Below are positions 1 through 8,972 of a stretch of DNA of 12,254 nt, one piece after another (position 1 is the stretch's first letter; each line of letters begins with the position of its first letter). The notes under the pieces were generated by a model. It worked only from the letters and a program-made list of their open reading frames with translations. It did not search any database and was not told the DNA's origin. Position numbers and translations under genes: made by a program. Origin of the DNA: Pilaira anomala (taxonomy: Eukaryota; Mucoromycota; Mucoromycetes; Mucorales; Mucoraceae); contig JAIXMQ010000208.1 of assembly GCA_025716855.1 (NCBI GenBank), positions 1-12,254 of the forward strand. Direction: 5' to 3'.

Positions 1-96
1 GTTTATTGTTCTAGTGTCATCAGTATATTTTGGACACCGTACTATTAGCAGTTTAATGTCTTACAAGTAATTGGACTTCAAGTAACGAAAATTTGT

Positions 97-3000
97 TTAG
101 TAACCTAGACGAGAGAGGAAATCGGCACTTTCATTTACACGTCCGGGACGATATATAACCTTAAAGTTATATTCGGATAGTATCTCTATCCACCGAGCTA
201 TTATACCAGTAGGTTGTTTTGACTTCAGTAAACCAGATATGGCTGAGTGATCCGATATTATTGTCACCTGGAAATGTGAACCTAGGAGATACGGTCGATA
301 TAGTTGTACTGCCCACACAATAGCCAAAAGTTCCAACTTGGACACACCATAGTTCTTCTCGGACCCCTGTAAAGCTCGACTCGAGTATACTATTGGATGC
401 TCTCGTCCCTCATCATCTTTTTGAGTAAGGATTGCTCCTAAACCTTCGACGCTTGCGTCTGTTACCACAAAAAATTCTTTTCTAAAATCAGGTTTGGCTA
501 ATATAGGTTCGCTAGTTAAGAAAACTTTTAATTGATGAAAAGCTTTCGTAGCCTCGTCATTCCATACGACACGTTTTGTAGTTTTTAATTGTTCATGCAA
601 AGGACGTGCGATTTTTGCGAAGTTACAAACAAATCGGCGGTAATACGAGCATAGACCTAAAAAGGATCGGATTTCTTTAACTGATACGGGTATGGGATAA
701 TCTTTTATTTTCTTTACAGTTTCGGGATTTGGTTTTATGCTATCTCTTGTTACTATATAACCCAAAAATAAGATTTCTTCTTTAAAGAAGTGTGCTTTCT
801 TCGGATTTAACATGATGCCATGCTTACTCATGCATTTAAAAGTTTTTTCTAAATCAGCCAGGTGCACCTTTGGATCCTTGTCTACAGTATAGGTTGTAAC
901 ATCATCTAAATAGATGACCACACATTGATGTAAAAGCTCATGGAAGCATCTTTCCATCATTTCTGAAAATACATGCGGGCTAGTTTGAATACCCTGAGGT
1001 AGCTTTTTGAAAAAGTACGCTCCTAAAGGACATACCACTGTGGTTAAAGGTTGTGATTCTTCCTTTAAATTAGCTTGGAAAAATCCAGACCTCAGATCGA
1101 ATTGGCTCATCCAGTGGGCTTGATTTAATTTGTCGAGTAGCTCATCGATATTACTTATAGGATAATTCATGACTTGGCTTTGGGAATTTAGGTACCGAAA
1201 ATCAGCTACAATGCGATAGGAGTTATCCTTTTTCTTTATCATAATTATAGGGCTTGCCCAGTCCGAGTATCCACTTTTTTCTATTATACCTAGCTCTAAG
1301 AGTTTATCCAATTCGGTTCTCAACGATTCAGTTTCGGCTGGGGACAGGCGATATGGGCGTACTCTTTTGGGTATAGCATCCGGTTTTAGTTTGATTTCAT
1401 GTTCGAACACGTCTATATTCCCAATTTTATTATTTTCCCAATCAAAAATATGCTGAAACTGATATAATAGATACATGAATGCAGGTTTGATATCTTCTGG
1501 TACATTTGAAATGTCAATTTTATCTTGTACATATGTTTCAAAAAATTCGACATCCCATTCCAAAGTATTTAATTGATTATCATCGTAATTATCAGTGATA
1601 TTGCAATTTAATTCATACTGATCCACTTTAGGTTTTGCTATGTTATAGGACTGAATTTGTTCTATATCACTATGATAAACGACATCTAATTCGGCAATAA
1701 TTTCATTTTCCTCAAAAGTGATGATCTCATTAGTATTGTTAACCAAAAATAAAAAGATTTCGTTTTCATCTTGAGATATGTATGACGAGGATGGTTGCCA
1801 ATGTGAATTTAAATCGAAGAGTTTACGGGTTACGATATTACATATGACTTGGTAATCATCAGTTGAATTTATACGATCATAGTTTAAAATTTCGTGTATT
1901 TTTAATACGTATTGTTTTTTTGTATGTGGTGGTAAATAAAATCTGGTTTGTGTGTGAACGTCAAATATATCTTCAGATGACTTTATTTTTCTCATGGAGA
2001 TACGACCAAATTCAGTGGGTTTGTCAATCTCATGGTAGTCATCAATTAGCATCATAAGTTCATCCTCTGTGTCAGAATATGAATCATACATGGAGTCATC
2101 ATCACTATTTTCTTCATCGATATCTTGGACGTGATCATTTTGTACATTTGAATTTTTTGATATGTTGTTATTTATTTTTGTATACAGATAAATTTGGTCC
2201 TTAATATTGTTTACAGTTTGTTCCTTGGTGTAAATAAAATCAGTCCGTGATTTTAGTCCTTTATACTCTACAGTAATTTTTTTATCTTCGAGATTAAGCT
2301 TTGCCTTGGCTCGCTTCATCCAATTATTACCGATGATAAGGTTTACAGGACATACCGGTAATATCTCTATCGCACCAGGAATTACCACATTTCCGCCTAT
2401 GTTTAAAGGTACATCATATACTAATCCCAAAGAAGCTTGCTTGGTACCATTTGCTAGAGTGAATACACTTGTTGAGGCAGCATCAATAGATAAACCTAGT
2501 TTATCAGCTATACTTTTTGACATGCATGTTTTGGCACTTCCAGTATCTAACATTGCTTTGATTTTAATACTGTTTATATAAAAATCTGTATATATAGCGG
2601 TGGTGTTGGTATCATCGTCCTCGGCGTAAGTTAAAGTTAGACTATTTGAATTTCTTTTTGTTGAATTTCGGATAGCCTTAACCAATTCTCTTTTCAAGGC
2701 AGGTACTACCGTGATCAAATCCTTAACATCAATTTCGGCCTTTCTATTTAAAATATCTTCTTCAATATCATAAGAAATTTTGGAACCAATAGGTGTATTA
2801 CTTCTGGTTTTCTTTGTGGCAGGAGTAGAATGAGAGAGAGAGATATGACTTGGCTTGGGAGCAAACGGTTGAGTAAGAAGGGGTCTGCCTTCTATATCCA
2901 TCTCATCGTCGTGTTCTATATTTTCGACGTCGATGATATTATCATTATTATTGAGGGTTATATTATTTTTTTGTGGTTTTATCTTTTTTTCGATTTTTTT

Positions 3001-3183
3001 TGTTTTATTATCTTTAATTATACTTGTTTTCTTGACTTCTGGAGGTTTTGAGATTCTAGCAGCAAATAAATCATGTTCCATTTGATATAAGGGTACTTGG
3101 TTTTCTATGATGGGTTTTTCGAATTTATGGTTGTTAGGCAATTGACCATCTGTTTTATCAGCAATTGCCCCATCTAGTTTTTT
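97..3183 (-). CDS. pol: Pol polyprotein: protease, dUTPase-like segment, reverse transcriptase, RNase H; made by -1 frameshift from gag
   Basis: Residues are counted from the TTG codon at 3141-3139. This is the retrotransposon polyprotein that matures Gag and copies the RNA genome to DNA. Residues 1-180 are N/K-rich and disordered. An aspartic protease follows with active-site DTG at 199-201 and the flap/core to about 290. An acidic linker (340-365) leads to a dUTPase-like beta segment (about 400-490). Reverse transcriptase spans about 590-760, with VADFRYLN (645-652), FDLRSGF (681-687), LPQG (714-717) and catalytic YLDD (744-747). RNase H spans about 860-1010, with acidic residues in VTDAS (D895), LELLA (E937), ISDHSA (D964) and ESADFLSR (D1007). 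The ORF stops four residues after LSR, so there is no integrase in this chain. The frame has no ATG before M21 (3081), and its upstream stop TAA is at 3189-3187, so expression through the gag frameshift is the natural reading. Confidence 0.93.
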   Translation of the reverse strand, partial: KKLDGAIADKTDGQLPNNHKFEKPIIENQVPLYQMEHDLFAARISKPPEVKKTSIIKDNKTKKIEKKIKPQKNNITLNNNDNIIDVENIEHDDEMDIEGRPLLTQPFAPKPSHISLSHSTPATKKTRSNTPIGSKISYDIEEDILNRKAEIDVKDLITVVPALKRELVKAIRNSTKRNSNSLTLTYAEDDDTNTTAIYTDFYINSIKIKAMLDTGSAKTCMSKSIADKLGLSIDAASTSVFTLANGTKQASLGLVYDVPLNIGGNVVIPGAIEILPVCPVNLIIGNNWMKRAKAKLNLEDKKITVEYKGLKSRTDFIYTKEQTVNNIKDQIYLYTKINNNISKNSNVQNDHVQDIDEENSDDDSMYDSYSDTEDELMMLIDDYHEIDKPTEFGRISMRKIKSSEDIFDVHTQTRFYLPPHTKKQYVLKIHEILNYDRINSTDDYQVICNIVTRKLFDLNSHWQPSSSYISQDENEIFLFLVNNTNEIITFEENEIIAELDVVYHSDIEQIQSYNIAKPKVDQYELNCNITDNYDDNQLNTLEWDVEFFETYVQDKIDISNVPEDIKPAFMYLLYQFQHIFDWENNKIGNIDVFEHEIKLKPDAIPKRVRPYRLSPAETESLRTELDKLLELGIIEKSGYSDWASPIIMIKKKDNSYRIVADFRYLNSQSQVMNYPISNIDELLDKLNQAHWMSQFDLRSGFFQANLKEESQPLTTVVCPLGAYFFKKLPQGIQTSPHVFSEMMERCFHELLHQCVVIYLDDVTTYTVDKDPKVHLADLEKTFKCMSKHGIMLNPKKAHFFKEEILFLGYIVTRDSIKPNPETVKKIKDYPIPVSVKEIRSFLGLCSYYRRFVCNFAKIARPLHEQLKTTKRVVWNDEATKAFHQLKVFLTSEPILAKPDFRKEFFVVTDASVEGLGAILTQKDDEGREHPIVYSSRALQGSEKNYGVSKLELLAIVWAVQLYRPYLLGSHFQVTIISDHSAISGLLKSKQPTGIIARWIEILSEYNFKVIYRPGRVNESADFLSRLGY

Positions 3184-3186
3184 TGG
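3137..3186 (-). promoter_or_regulatory. -1 programmed ribosomal frameshift signal at the gag/pol junction
   Basis: In sense orientation the last gag codons CAA AAA AAC are followed by TAG (3176-3174). The heptamer A AAA AAC (3183-3177) is in the correct gag register for tandem -1 slippage. A 7-nt spacer (3176-3170) then leads to a perfect 8-bp stem, GGCAATTG (3169-3162) pairing with CAATTGCC (3144-3137), around a 17-nt loop. The loop ends in ATGGT, which is complementary to ACCAT just downstream (about 3131-3127), so an H-type pseudoknot is possible. A -1 shift leads exactly into the pol frame. The pol frame is closed by TAA at 3189-3187, so the shift must occur between 3186 and 3177, where the heptamer lies. 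The heptamer type is known from retroviral gag-pro junctions. Efficiency is not known. Confidence 0.88.
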
Positions 3187-4526
3187 TTATTGTTATTATC
3201 TTCCTGACGATTATTGTTTCTATAATTATTTTGAGGATGATAATTGTTATTATGGCGTTGTTGATTATTTTGATTATAATTATTATTTTCAGAATGACCA
3301 TGTTGTTGTTGTTGTTGAGGGTAATTATTATAATTTTGATTACGGGGATAATTATTATTATAATTGTTACGATTAAAATTTTGATTTTGATGACCGTTTG
3401 AATTATTTGTGCGTTGGTTATCTTGTTGATGAGATTGTTGTTGATTATCATAATACGAATTAAAATTTTTGCGATTATTCTTCTGGTAATTATTTTGATA
3501 ATTTTGATCATTGGAATAGTTTTCATTATTATATTGAGGTTTTCGGTTATTTTTATATGGTATGTATGAATTAACTTTTTCATTGTTTACTTCTTGCACA
3601 ATGTTCTTGATAAAAGATTTAAAGTCATTATCGGACATCAATGATTTTATAGATGAAGTGTGTGAGACATCATTATTAACTTTCCCAATTGAGCCATTAC
3701 TGGGTATCAACGAATTTAACTCCAAAGCTTCCAACTTTGCAGTTAGGTTAGCGATGGTAGGTGTAGTTATATTCGCATACGCCTCAGTAGATGATTTATG
3801 GTTTTCATTAACTTTGTTATCTGTCACACTTACTATCGTATCATTTCGTGTCCTTTCTGAATTAAATTTTATTCCATTATTACCATTAATATAACCACCT
3901 GCAGAGATAAAAGGATTATCTACTAGATTGATGTGTCTTGTTGCATGAGCAGACCACCACGCATTTGAACTTTTCACCCAATCTTTATGGGTTGACGCGG
4001 ATTGTTCTTTACAAAATACGATAATCTGAGGGAGCAATCCAGCACGAAAACGAGAGTAAATCAATTTGTCTTCTTGAATGTCAGCGAGATCTGCAGCTTC
4101 ATGGAGACGTGAAAGAAACATTTGAGGGCTTTCGTTATGATTCTGCTTCATTGATTGGAAGGCATATTCATATTCTTCCAGTAAATCTTTAGAAAGGAAA
4201 CGTTCTTGTAATAAAGTAATTGCATCATCATAAGTAACTTTGTCGACAGTGAGATTTTTACTTTTCATGTCACCGGAAAAGAAAATAGACGCAGCACGAC
4301 GGAGTTGAGCCTTTAGTATAATAACCTTACGATGATCTTGCGTAATACCATTAACGGCGAAGAAGGATTCCAGTAAAGCACGAAAGTGACGAAAGTCTTC
4401 ACCTTCAAAGCCATAGAATTCTACAATTCTCTGCTTATAGTTAGGAGACCAGCGAGGGTTGAACTCAGGAGAGTCAGGTACTTGGGCCAACACAGCGGGG
4501 TTTTGAGTAGGGTCTTGAGGGGACAT
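3174..4526 (-). CDS. gag: Gag-like capsid/nucleocapsid protein
   Basis: This 450-residue protein is expected to form the virus-like particle that packages element RNA. The ATG at 4526 is the first start after the leader and has the context CTCAAAATG. Residues about 30-200 look like the Ty3/gypsy retrotransposon Gag domain: the FYGFEGEDFRHFRALLESFF start, amphipathic helices, and the segment around FLSRLHEAADLADI (137-150), followed by LIYSRFRAGL (155-164). Residues 240-320 form a predicted helical linker. Residues about 325-450 are extremely rich in N, Q, Y and R, encoded by AAT/AAC/CAA runs. I see no CCHC zinc knuckle; the only cysteine I find is C172. RNA binding may rest on the Arg/Asn-rich tail instead, which is inference. 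The stop TAG at 3176-3174 directly follows the slippery heptamer used to reach pol. Confidence 0.9.
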   Translation of the reverse strand: MSPQDPTQNPAVLAQVPDSPEFNPRWSPNYKQRIVEFYGFEGEDFRHFRALLESFFAVNGITQDHRKVIILKAQLRRAASIFFSGDMKSKNLTVDKVTYDDAITLLQERFLSKDLLEEYEYAFQSMKQNHNESPQMFLSRLHEAADLADIQEDKLIYSRFRAGLLPQIIVFCKEQSASTHKDWVKSSNAWWSAHATRHINLVDNPFISAGGYINGNNGIKFNSERTRNDTIVSVTDNKVNENHKSSTEAYANITTPTIANLTAKLEALELNSLIPSNGSIGKVNNDVSHTSSIKSLMSDNDFKSFIKNIVQEVNNEKVNSYIPYKNNRKPQYNNENYSNDQNYQNNYQKNNRKNFNSYYDNQQQSHQQDNQRTNNSNGHQNQNFNRNNYNNNYPRNQNYNNYPQQQQQHGHSENNNYNQNNQQRHNNNYHPQNNYRNNNRQEDNNNNQKN

Positions 4527-4534
4527 TTTGAGGT

Positions 4535-4564
4535 AAAAAAAAAAATTTTTTTTTTTTTTTTTTT
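4535..4564. repeat. A11-T19 homopolymer junction in the gag leader
   Basis: Eleven A are followed at once by nineteen T, eight bases outside the gag start codon. In the RNA this reads as a run of A followed by a run of U and could fold into an A-U hairpin just before the gag ATG, though an all-A/U hairpin is weak. Lengths in such tracts often vary by polymerase slippage or assembly error. The rest of the leader (4527-4630) holds no ORF that I can support. Confidence 0.8.
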
Positions 4565-4630
4565 CTATATGAGAGAAGTGTTTGAAAGGATGATGTAAAA
4601 GATGAAATAGATTGTAATGCTTCCCTGTTA

Positions 4631-4640
4631 GTGAGCACCA
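4631..4640 (-). promoter_or_regulatory. Primer-binding site for minus-strand DNA synthesis
   Basis: In sense the 5' LTR ends in GTAACA, then two bases (CG), then TGGTGCTCACTAAC. LTR element primer-binding sites start with TGG, the complement of the tRNA CCA end, and lie 0-3 bases from the LTR. The primer tRNA would end GTGAGCACCA, with discriminator base A and an acceptor stem beginning GCTCACT. I cannot name the tRNA isoacceptor. A second copy of the same 10 bases lies inside the LTR at 4733-4742. Confidence 0.75.
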
Positions 4641-4642
4641 CG

Positions 4643-5434
4643 TGTTACAAATGAAGATGTTTGTAAAGAGGATAAAGTAGAGTAAAGAAAAAAAATAAGA
4701 AGTATTTTTTTTATAAGAAGTTCAGGTAAAATGTGAGCACCAGGTTTTAAGTTGTCCAACTATGAAGTAAAATTATATAAAATATATAATTTAAAAGGAT
4801 AAAAATAAAAGAATAAAGATTTACAATGGATTAAATTATAGAAATTTACCAAGGGATCTTAAGTAGAATTGAAATATAAGAGAGATTTATCAGGTAAAAG
4901 TAAGATGAGATTTATTATAATGTCTAATTTTGTGTGGTATTTATATCTACTTGTTTTGTGAAGTATTTCTATACGTTTAGCCAGATTCGCTTTAGTTATT
5001 GATAAAGAATCTGGTCTTTTTCGGATATGAATTGTGAGTTCTATAATATTATCCGTTATAATCGTGTTGAGATAGGATAAAAGTAATAAAATAAGGTAAT
5101 TATTCCTTTCGGATAAAATTAATAATGAGTAATTAGTAATATGAAATAAAATAAACGGTTAAACGAAAAAAGGTGAAGGGGTTTGAGTAAGAATAATAAA
5201 TGAGATTTAAAAAAAAAAGGGTAAATAAATAGAGAATTGATATTTAAAATAAAGTTTGACATATGGATAAATAATACTAGTAATAATATCGTATTACAAA
5301 GAAATGGGAAAAAGGGTAAATAAATAATTAACGTGACCGACGTTCTTGGATGAAATGTATTGAGAGTGAAATATCACCTCTAAAATAGAAGAAGTTTGAT
5401 TGGCCCGTAAGTTCGAAATAAGTGGCTCGTAACA
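4643..5434 (-). repeat. 5' long terminal repeat of the Ty3/gypsy element (792 bp)
   Basis: The borders are TGTTAC at 4643-4648 and GTAACA at 5429-5434, a perfect 6-bp inverted terminal pair with the usual TG...CA ends. In sense the LTR begins TGTTACGAGCC and ends CATTTGTAACA two bases before the primer-binding site. It contains no long ORF and is AT-rich. The partner LTR is not in the window, so identity between LTRs cannot be used to confirm the borders or date the insertion. The outer flank begins ACATA, which is the predicted 5-bp target duplication. Confidence 0.78.
4772..4790 (-). promoter_or_regulatory. Probable TATA region of the LTR promoter
   Basis: A sense-strand run of ATTATATATTTTATATAATT type lies about 645-665 bp into the LTR and about 130 bp before the LTR end, a normal place for the core promoter at the U3/R border. 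A second TATA-like stretch (TATAAAAAAAATAC in sense) lies at about 4703-4714. The composition is AT-rich, so the assignment is tentative. Confidence 0.4.
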
Positions 5435-6290
5435 ACATACACTACATAATTCTACATACACCTCAAACTATTATCACACCATTTCAACTTTAGCATATTT
5501 CAATGTTACACTTTTTCATAACTCACTTTCAGTTTCGTACCTTAATATCTATTATGTACGTTTAATTTACAATTGCCTCTTTTAGCAGGTTGTCCACCTT
5601 GAGTTTCCCTGCTTAAATTTTATTTTGTGCCACAAGAACAGGACCTACGTCAGCCTTTTTTTTTTTTATTATGGTAGCTTCCTCTTTGGGTAGCTGCCTT
5701 ATATAGTAATTCGTTAAAATAAAATCTTATGTAAGCTACCTATAACCATTGAGAGATGTAATGTACATATAAAAAAAAGTTTATATTGTTCTTTTTCTTT
5801 TTTTTTTCTTTGAATAAACTTTTTAAAGAGATTCAGATAACACTTAACAATTGCACACAGAATACCTGATGCTCATTTTGGCTATGTATCATTTAAATCC
5901 TTTTAACTTTACATTATACCACTTTTTATTTGTATGCTTTTTTATTTATTCTTTAGTATCCTAAATTTTTATTTTTAATAAATTGAAATATCATGTAAAA
6001 AAAAAAAATTAACTTATTTTTTAAAATCTCTGATATAGACATCTTCTTGAGTTAAAAAGATACTCATAAAAACAAAGTCGTAACGATGTTTCAGATTTAA
6101 ATCAAATTTAACTATTGTCATACGCTCCTTTCTTTATTAAAATTAATTTGATTTTCAAATGTAAACAGTTACTAATTACACATCTCTTTTGAAGCCATTA
6201 ATAGTTTTAATTCAGATATGGATTGCTTTATTCTACGTTAATTCATCCCATTTTACTTTTCCATTTCTTATATAACATAGATTATATTTA

Positions 6291-6311
6291 TATACATATA
6301 TATATATATAA
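6291..6311. repeat. TA dinucleotide microsatellite
   Basis: An almost uninterrupted TA run of about 21 bases, broken once by TATACATA. It lies in gene-free AT-rich DNA. Confidence 0.85.
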
Positions 6312-7649
6312 TCTGAAGAAATTTTTTGTTAACACAAGATAATACTATTTTTGTAGTCATATATCAAGTAACTTGACAATATATTATGAAATGTAAATAA
6401 AAAAGCAAATCATTATCTAATTCTACCCGGACACTACGTAGATAAATTTGTGTGTAATATTTCTACCTACTACATTATATTCAAAATAATTTATACAAAA
6501 TATAGCCAATAATCAAATATACAATAATCAAAAAATCTGTTTCCTGCAAGTATTATTATATTTCAAAAAAAGAAAATAGATAAAAAAGAGGAAGACAAAA
6601 AAAAAGAATCTACAACATGACCCTTTCAAACTGGAAGCATGTATAAGAAACATATTCGGTTCATTATATAATTCGGCTAATGTAAAATTACATTATACAG
6701 AAATATAATATATGATATATTTATTTATCAGGAGCTGTAAGTAATAATATATTTATTTGATATGTACCAATTTTAATGATGAATCAAATCTAATTCATAA
6801 GAGAATTTATATATTGAAGTAAATGTTTAGCGACAAGACTAAGCATTTAAACGGATTATAACAGTTAAATAACGACGTACTAAAAATTATGTATAACATA
6901 TGGCTTAAACTATTGTTAAATGAGAGTCCGTTTGCTAGCTACTATAACAATAACAAGTGATTCCCGCTATAAATAAAAATTAACAAGATCTAATGAGGGA
7001 TCAGGCTTATTGATAAACTATACTCAAACAGCCTTATAACATGAAGTGTTTATGCTACAGTAATCCTCCTTTTTCTTTAAATTTATATCCACTGAATTAA
7101 ATGGTACCCTTGATACATTAAGATGTATGAATCATTTATACATAATCGTAAGTATTTTTTATTGCTTTACTTTAAAGCCAAGTTTCTAAAATAACAAGAC
7201 AGCGGTAGTAAATAAAAATTATACCTGCTGAAGATTCAAAGCGAGTGAATTTTTCATAAAATAATATAACATTAAGCTTTATAGGTAGGGCCCAATTTCT
7301 TCTTTTTTTTCCAGCAACGTGTTTTTAAAGGCGATAATAAATTCAAGAATTATGGGACTCAAACTTGTATACTTGTAATAAGTACCTATGTTCCCTTGGT
7401 AAAACTTACGGCAAGAATATATATATGTGAATTACGTAGCTGAATATACATATCATCTCGAATAAGCAAGCTTTATGTGTTTGGTTATGTCTTAATTAAA
7501 CGTTTTCTGGTACTCATAGTTTGATTAGATAGAGCATAACTAACCCCCATTGAACAGTTACTCGTATGATTAAAAGACTTGAAATGTATACCCATTGTGA
7601 CTTTAATGAATGAGCGTATTCAAATGTTAATATCTTTTGTTATCACCTC

Positions 7650-7673
7650 AAAAAAAAAAAAAAAAAAAAAAAA
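7650..7673. repeat. Poly-A tract of 24 bases
   Basis: A pure A run on the plus strand. I looked for a matching target duplication on both sides that would make it the tail of a LINE/SINE-type or processed insertion and did not find one. Confidence 0.9.
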
Positions 7674-8534
7674 TAGCTCTTTATTACATAAGTGTAAAAG
7701 GCTAACTTTATAAGTAAAAAAAAATTGTTCTTTTTTGCTTTTACCTATAAAATCGTAATACTTTTTAACAATAAATAGATGTGACATATCTTAATGAATA
7801 TAATGTGTTGAAGATTGGGTGCTGTAATACAAAAATAAAATAGCTACAAATAAAGTTTTAGTCTTATTTGTTATTATTACCTGATAAATATCTTGACTCT
7901 ATAAATCAGCAATAGCACCAAGTACAAAAACAAAAAGATTCGAATAAACTGAATTGAACAATATTAAAGAAGAATTCCTTTAAAACAATAAAAAATGCTA
8001 TAGTTTTCAGTTGTGATAACACGATTGATGCGATCACTTAATACATGTGAAAGTCTTTGTTTATGTTTTAAAATATTTTTGGCTTAGGGTTGTGTTGCAG
8101 TACCGCTCATAATACTGTGGAACCCAAAAGAAAATACATGTTTTTTTTCAGACGTGTTAAAACTATCGTGTCAATAGATTCTAAAATCGGTTTTAATACA
8201 ACACTACTATTTCTTTTTGACATGTGTATTTGCTTTAGTTCAATAAAAATAAAAGATCCGAGAAATGGGATTGGAAATGAGTCTAATAAATCTATTGTGT
8301 AATCAAATGTAAAATTAACTAGGGTAACTAAAAAAGAAGAAACAGATTAGTTTTTCCTCTTTTTCCTCTTTTTTTTTATTTCCTATATTCCACCTATTAT
8401 AATTGTTTATCATCTATATATATTACATGCATGATATATTTAATTTGAGCTTTCATGAATTTCTTTTGCTTGTAATCAAAACATATGTTACTAATCGTGG
8501 GAACCGCGTAATAATCAGGTACCGTGTAACAAAC

Positions 8535-8967
8535 TGATGTGACCAGACATGTTCATATAATACTTCACTCACATATTCACATATACACGGTCACTACCAC
8601 TTAATCTATTATCCACCGATTACTAATAACATTCGTTCTACTAAGTTCTATATACTATCGTCCAGTAATACTGATCCGGTAAATAGTAACATGGATTATC
8701 CGTTAACATTGACAGTTCTGGCTATTCTATTTTAACTACACCAGGAACATGGGTCAATGTGACACGATGATTGGTATTGTTCTTCCTGCATCAATAACAA
8801 GCACGGACCTGAATAATGATTTACACTCAGTTTTGACATGTATATAAACCCTCCATATTTTTGTAAATAATAAAAGAATTATCTTATTTTGCGTCTGATT
8901 ATTTTTATAGTTCCTTTACTATTTTTTATTTCGTATTCAATCTATATTTTATAGCTCGGATACATCA
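8535..8967 (+). mobile_element. Intact solo LTR (433 bp) with target duplication CAAAC
   Basis: The ends are TGATGT (8535-8540) and ACATCA (8962-8967), perfectly inverted 6-bp termini with TG...CA borders. The five bases outside each end are identical: CAAAC at 8530-8534 and CAAAC at 8968-8972. This is the 5-bp staggered-cut signature of retroviral-type integrases. Inside are a TATA box (TATATAAA, 8841-8848) and a poly-A signal (AATAAA, 8869-8874), which fix the plus orientation. No internal element sequence remains, so it most likely arose by recombination between the two LTRs of a full element. Its sequence differs from the 792-bp LTR at 4643-5434, so it belongs to another family. It abuts the downstream gene. 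Confidence 0.9.
8841..8848 (+). promoter_or_regulatory. TATA box inside the solo LTR, facing the downstream gene
   Basis: TATATAAA lies about 125 bases before the ATG at 8973, in the gene's orientation. In an intact element it would direct LTR transcription. Here it could provide a promoter for the adjacent gene, which is inference. Confidence 0.5.
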
Positions 8968-8972
8968 CAAAC

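Larger units (their letters stand above)
1..5434 (-). mobile_element. Ty3/gypsy LTR retrotransposon, 5' part (3' end beyond the window)
   Basis: Minus-strand element with, in sense order, a 5' LTR (5434-4643), primer-binding site, leader, gag, a -1 frameshift junction, and pol with protease, reverse transcriptase and RNase H. The order protease-RT-RNase H and the RT style place it in Ty3/gypsy (Metaviridae-like). Both ORFs are long and free of stops and all catalytic motifs read are present, so this part looks recently active. Integrase and the 3' LTR are not seen: pol ends at 97 and the last 96 bases contain neither integrase motifs nor the sense LTR start TGTTACGAGCC. The element may continue to the left, with integrase as a separate ORF, or may be deleted there. 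Only the LTR edge at 5434 can be inspected for a target duplication. Confidence 0.93.
5435..8534. other. AT-rich intergenic stretch without a supportable gene
   Basis: About 3.1 kb with dense stops in all frames. It contains simple repeats, namely a TA run near 6291-6311, A24 at 7650-7673, and a pyrimidine tract with repeated TTTTTCCTC near 8350-8378. I looked for tRNA internal boxes, conserved protein motifs and clear intron borders and found nothing convincing. Short open stretches at 7315-7443 and 8090-8302 follow pyrimidine-rich AG sites and could be exons, but neither encodes anything I recognise. Upstream exons of the gene at 8973-10716 could lie here. Confidence 0.6.

Noticed and set aside
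3158..3583. Long open frame of 141 codons on the minus strand and a matching plus-strand frame, rich in Ile/Met/Lys or Ile/Val/Leu
   Set aside because: They are out-of-frame readings of the Asn-codon repeats in the gag tail; the composition is an artefact of AAT/ATT repeats.
5680..5750. GGTAGCTTCC, GGGTAGCTGCC and GTAAGCTACC as possible inverted repeats of a small DNA transposon
   Set aside because: The matches are short and imperfect and there are no flanking duplications.
7315..7443. Forty-two open codons after a strong pyrimidine-rich CCAG acceptor-like site
   Set aside because: No homology recognised and no convincing donor or upstream exon; such stretches are expected by chance in 3 kb.
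7925..7945. GATTCGAATAAA resembling a tRNA B box
   Set aside because: No A box, cloverleaf or terminator at the right distance.
8090..8302. Open stretch of 70 codons after a TTTTTTTTCAG-like site
   Set aside because: It starts with TTG, has no recognisable motif, and no phase-compatible partner exon could be shown. It remains only a possible upstream exon.
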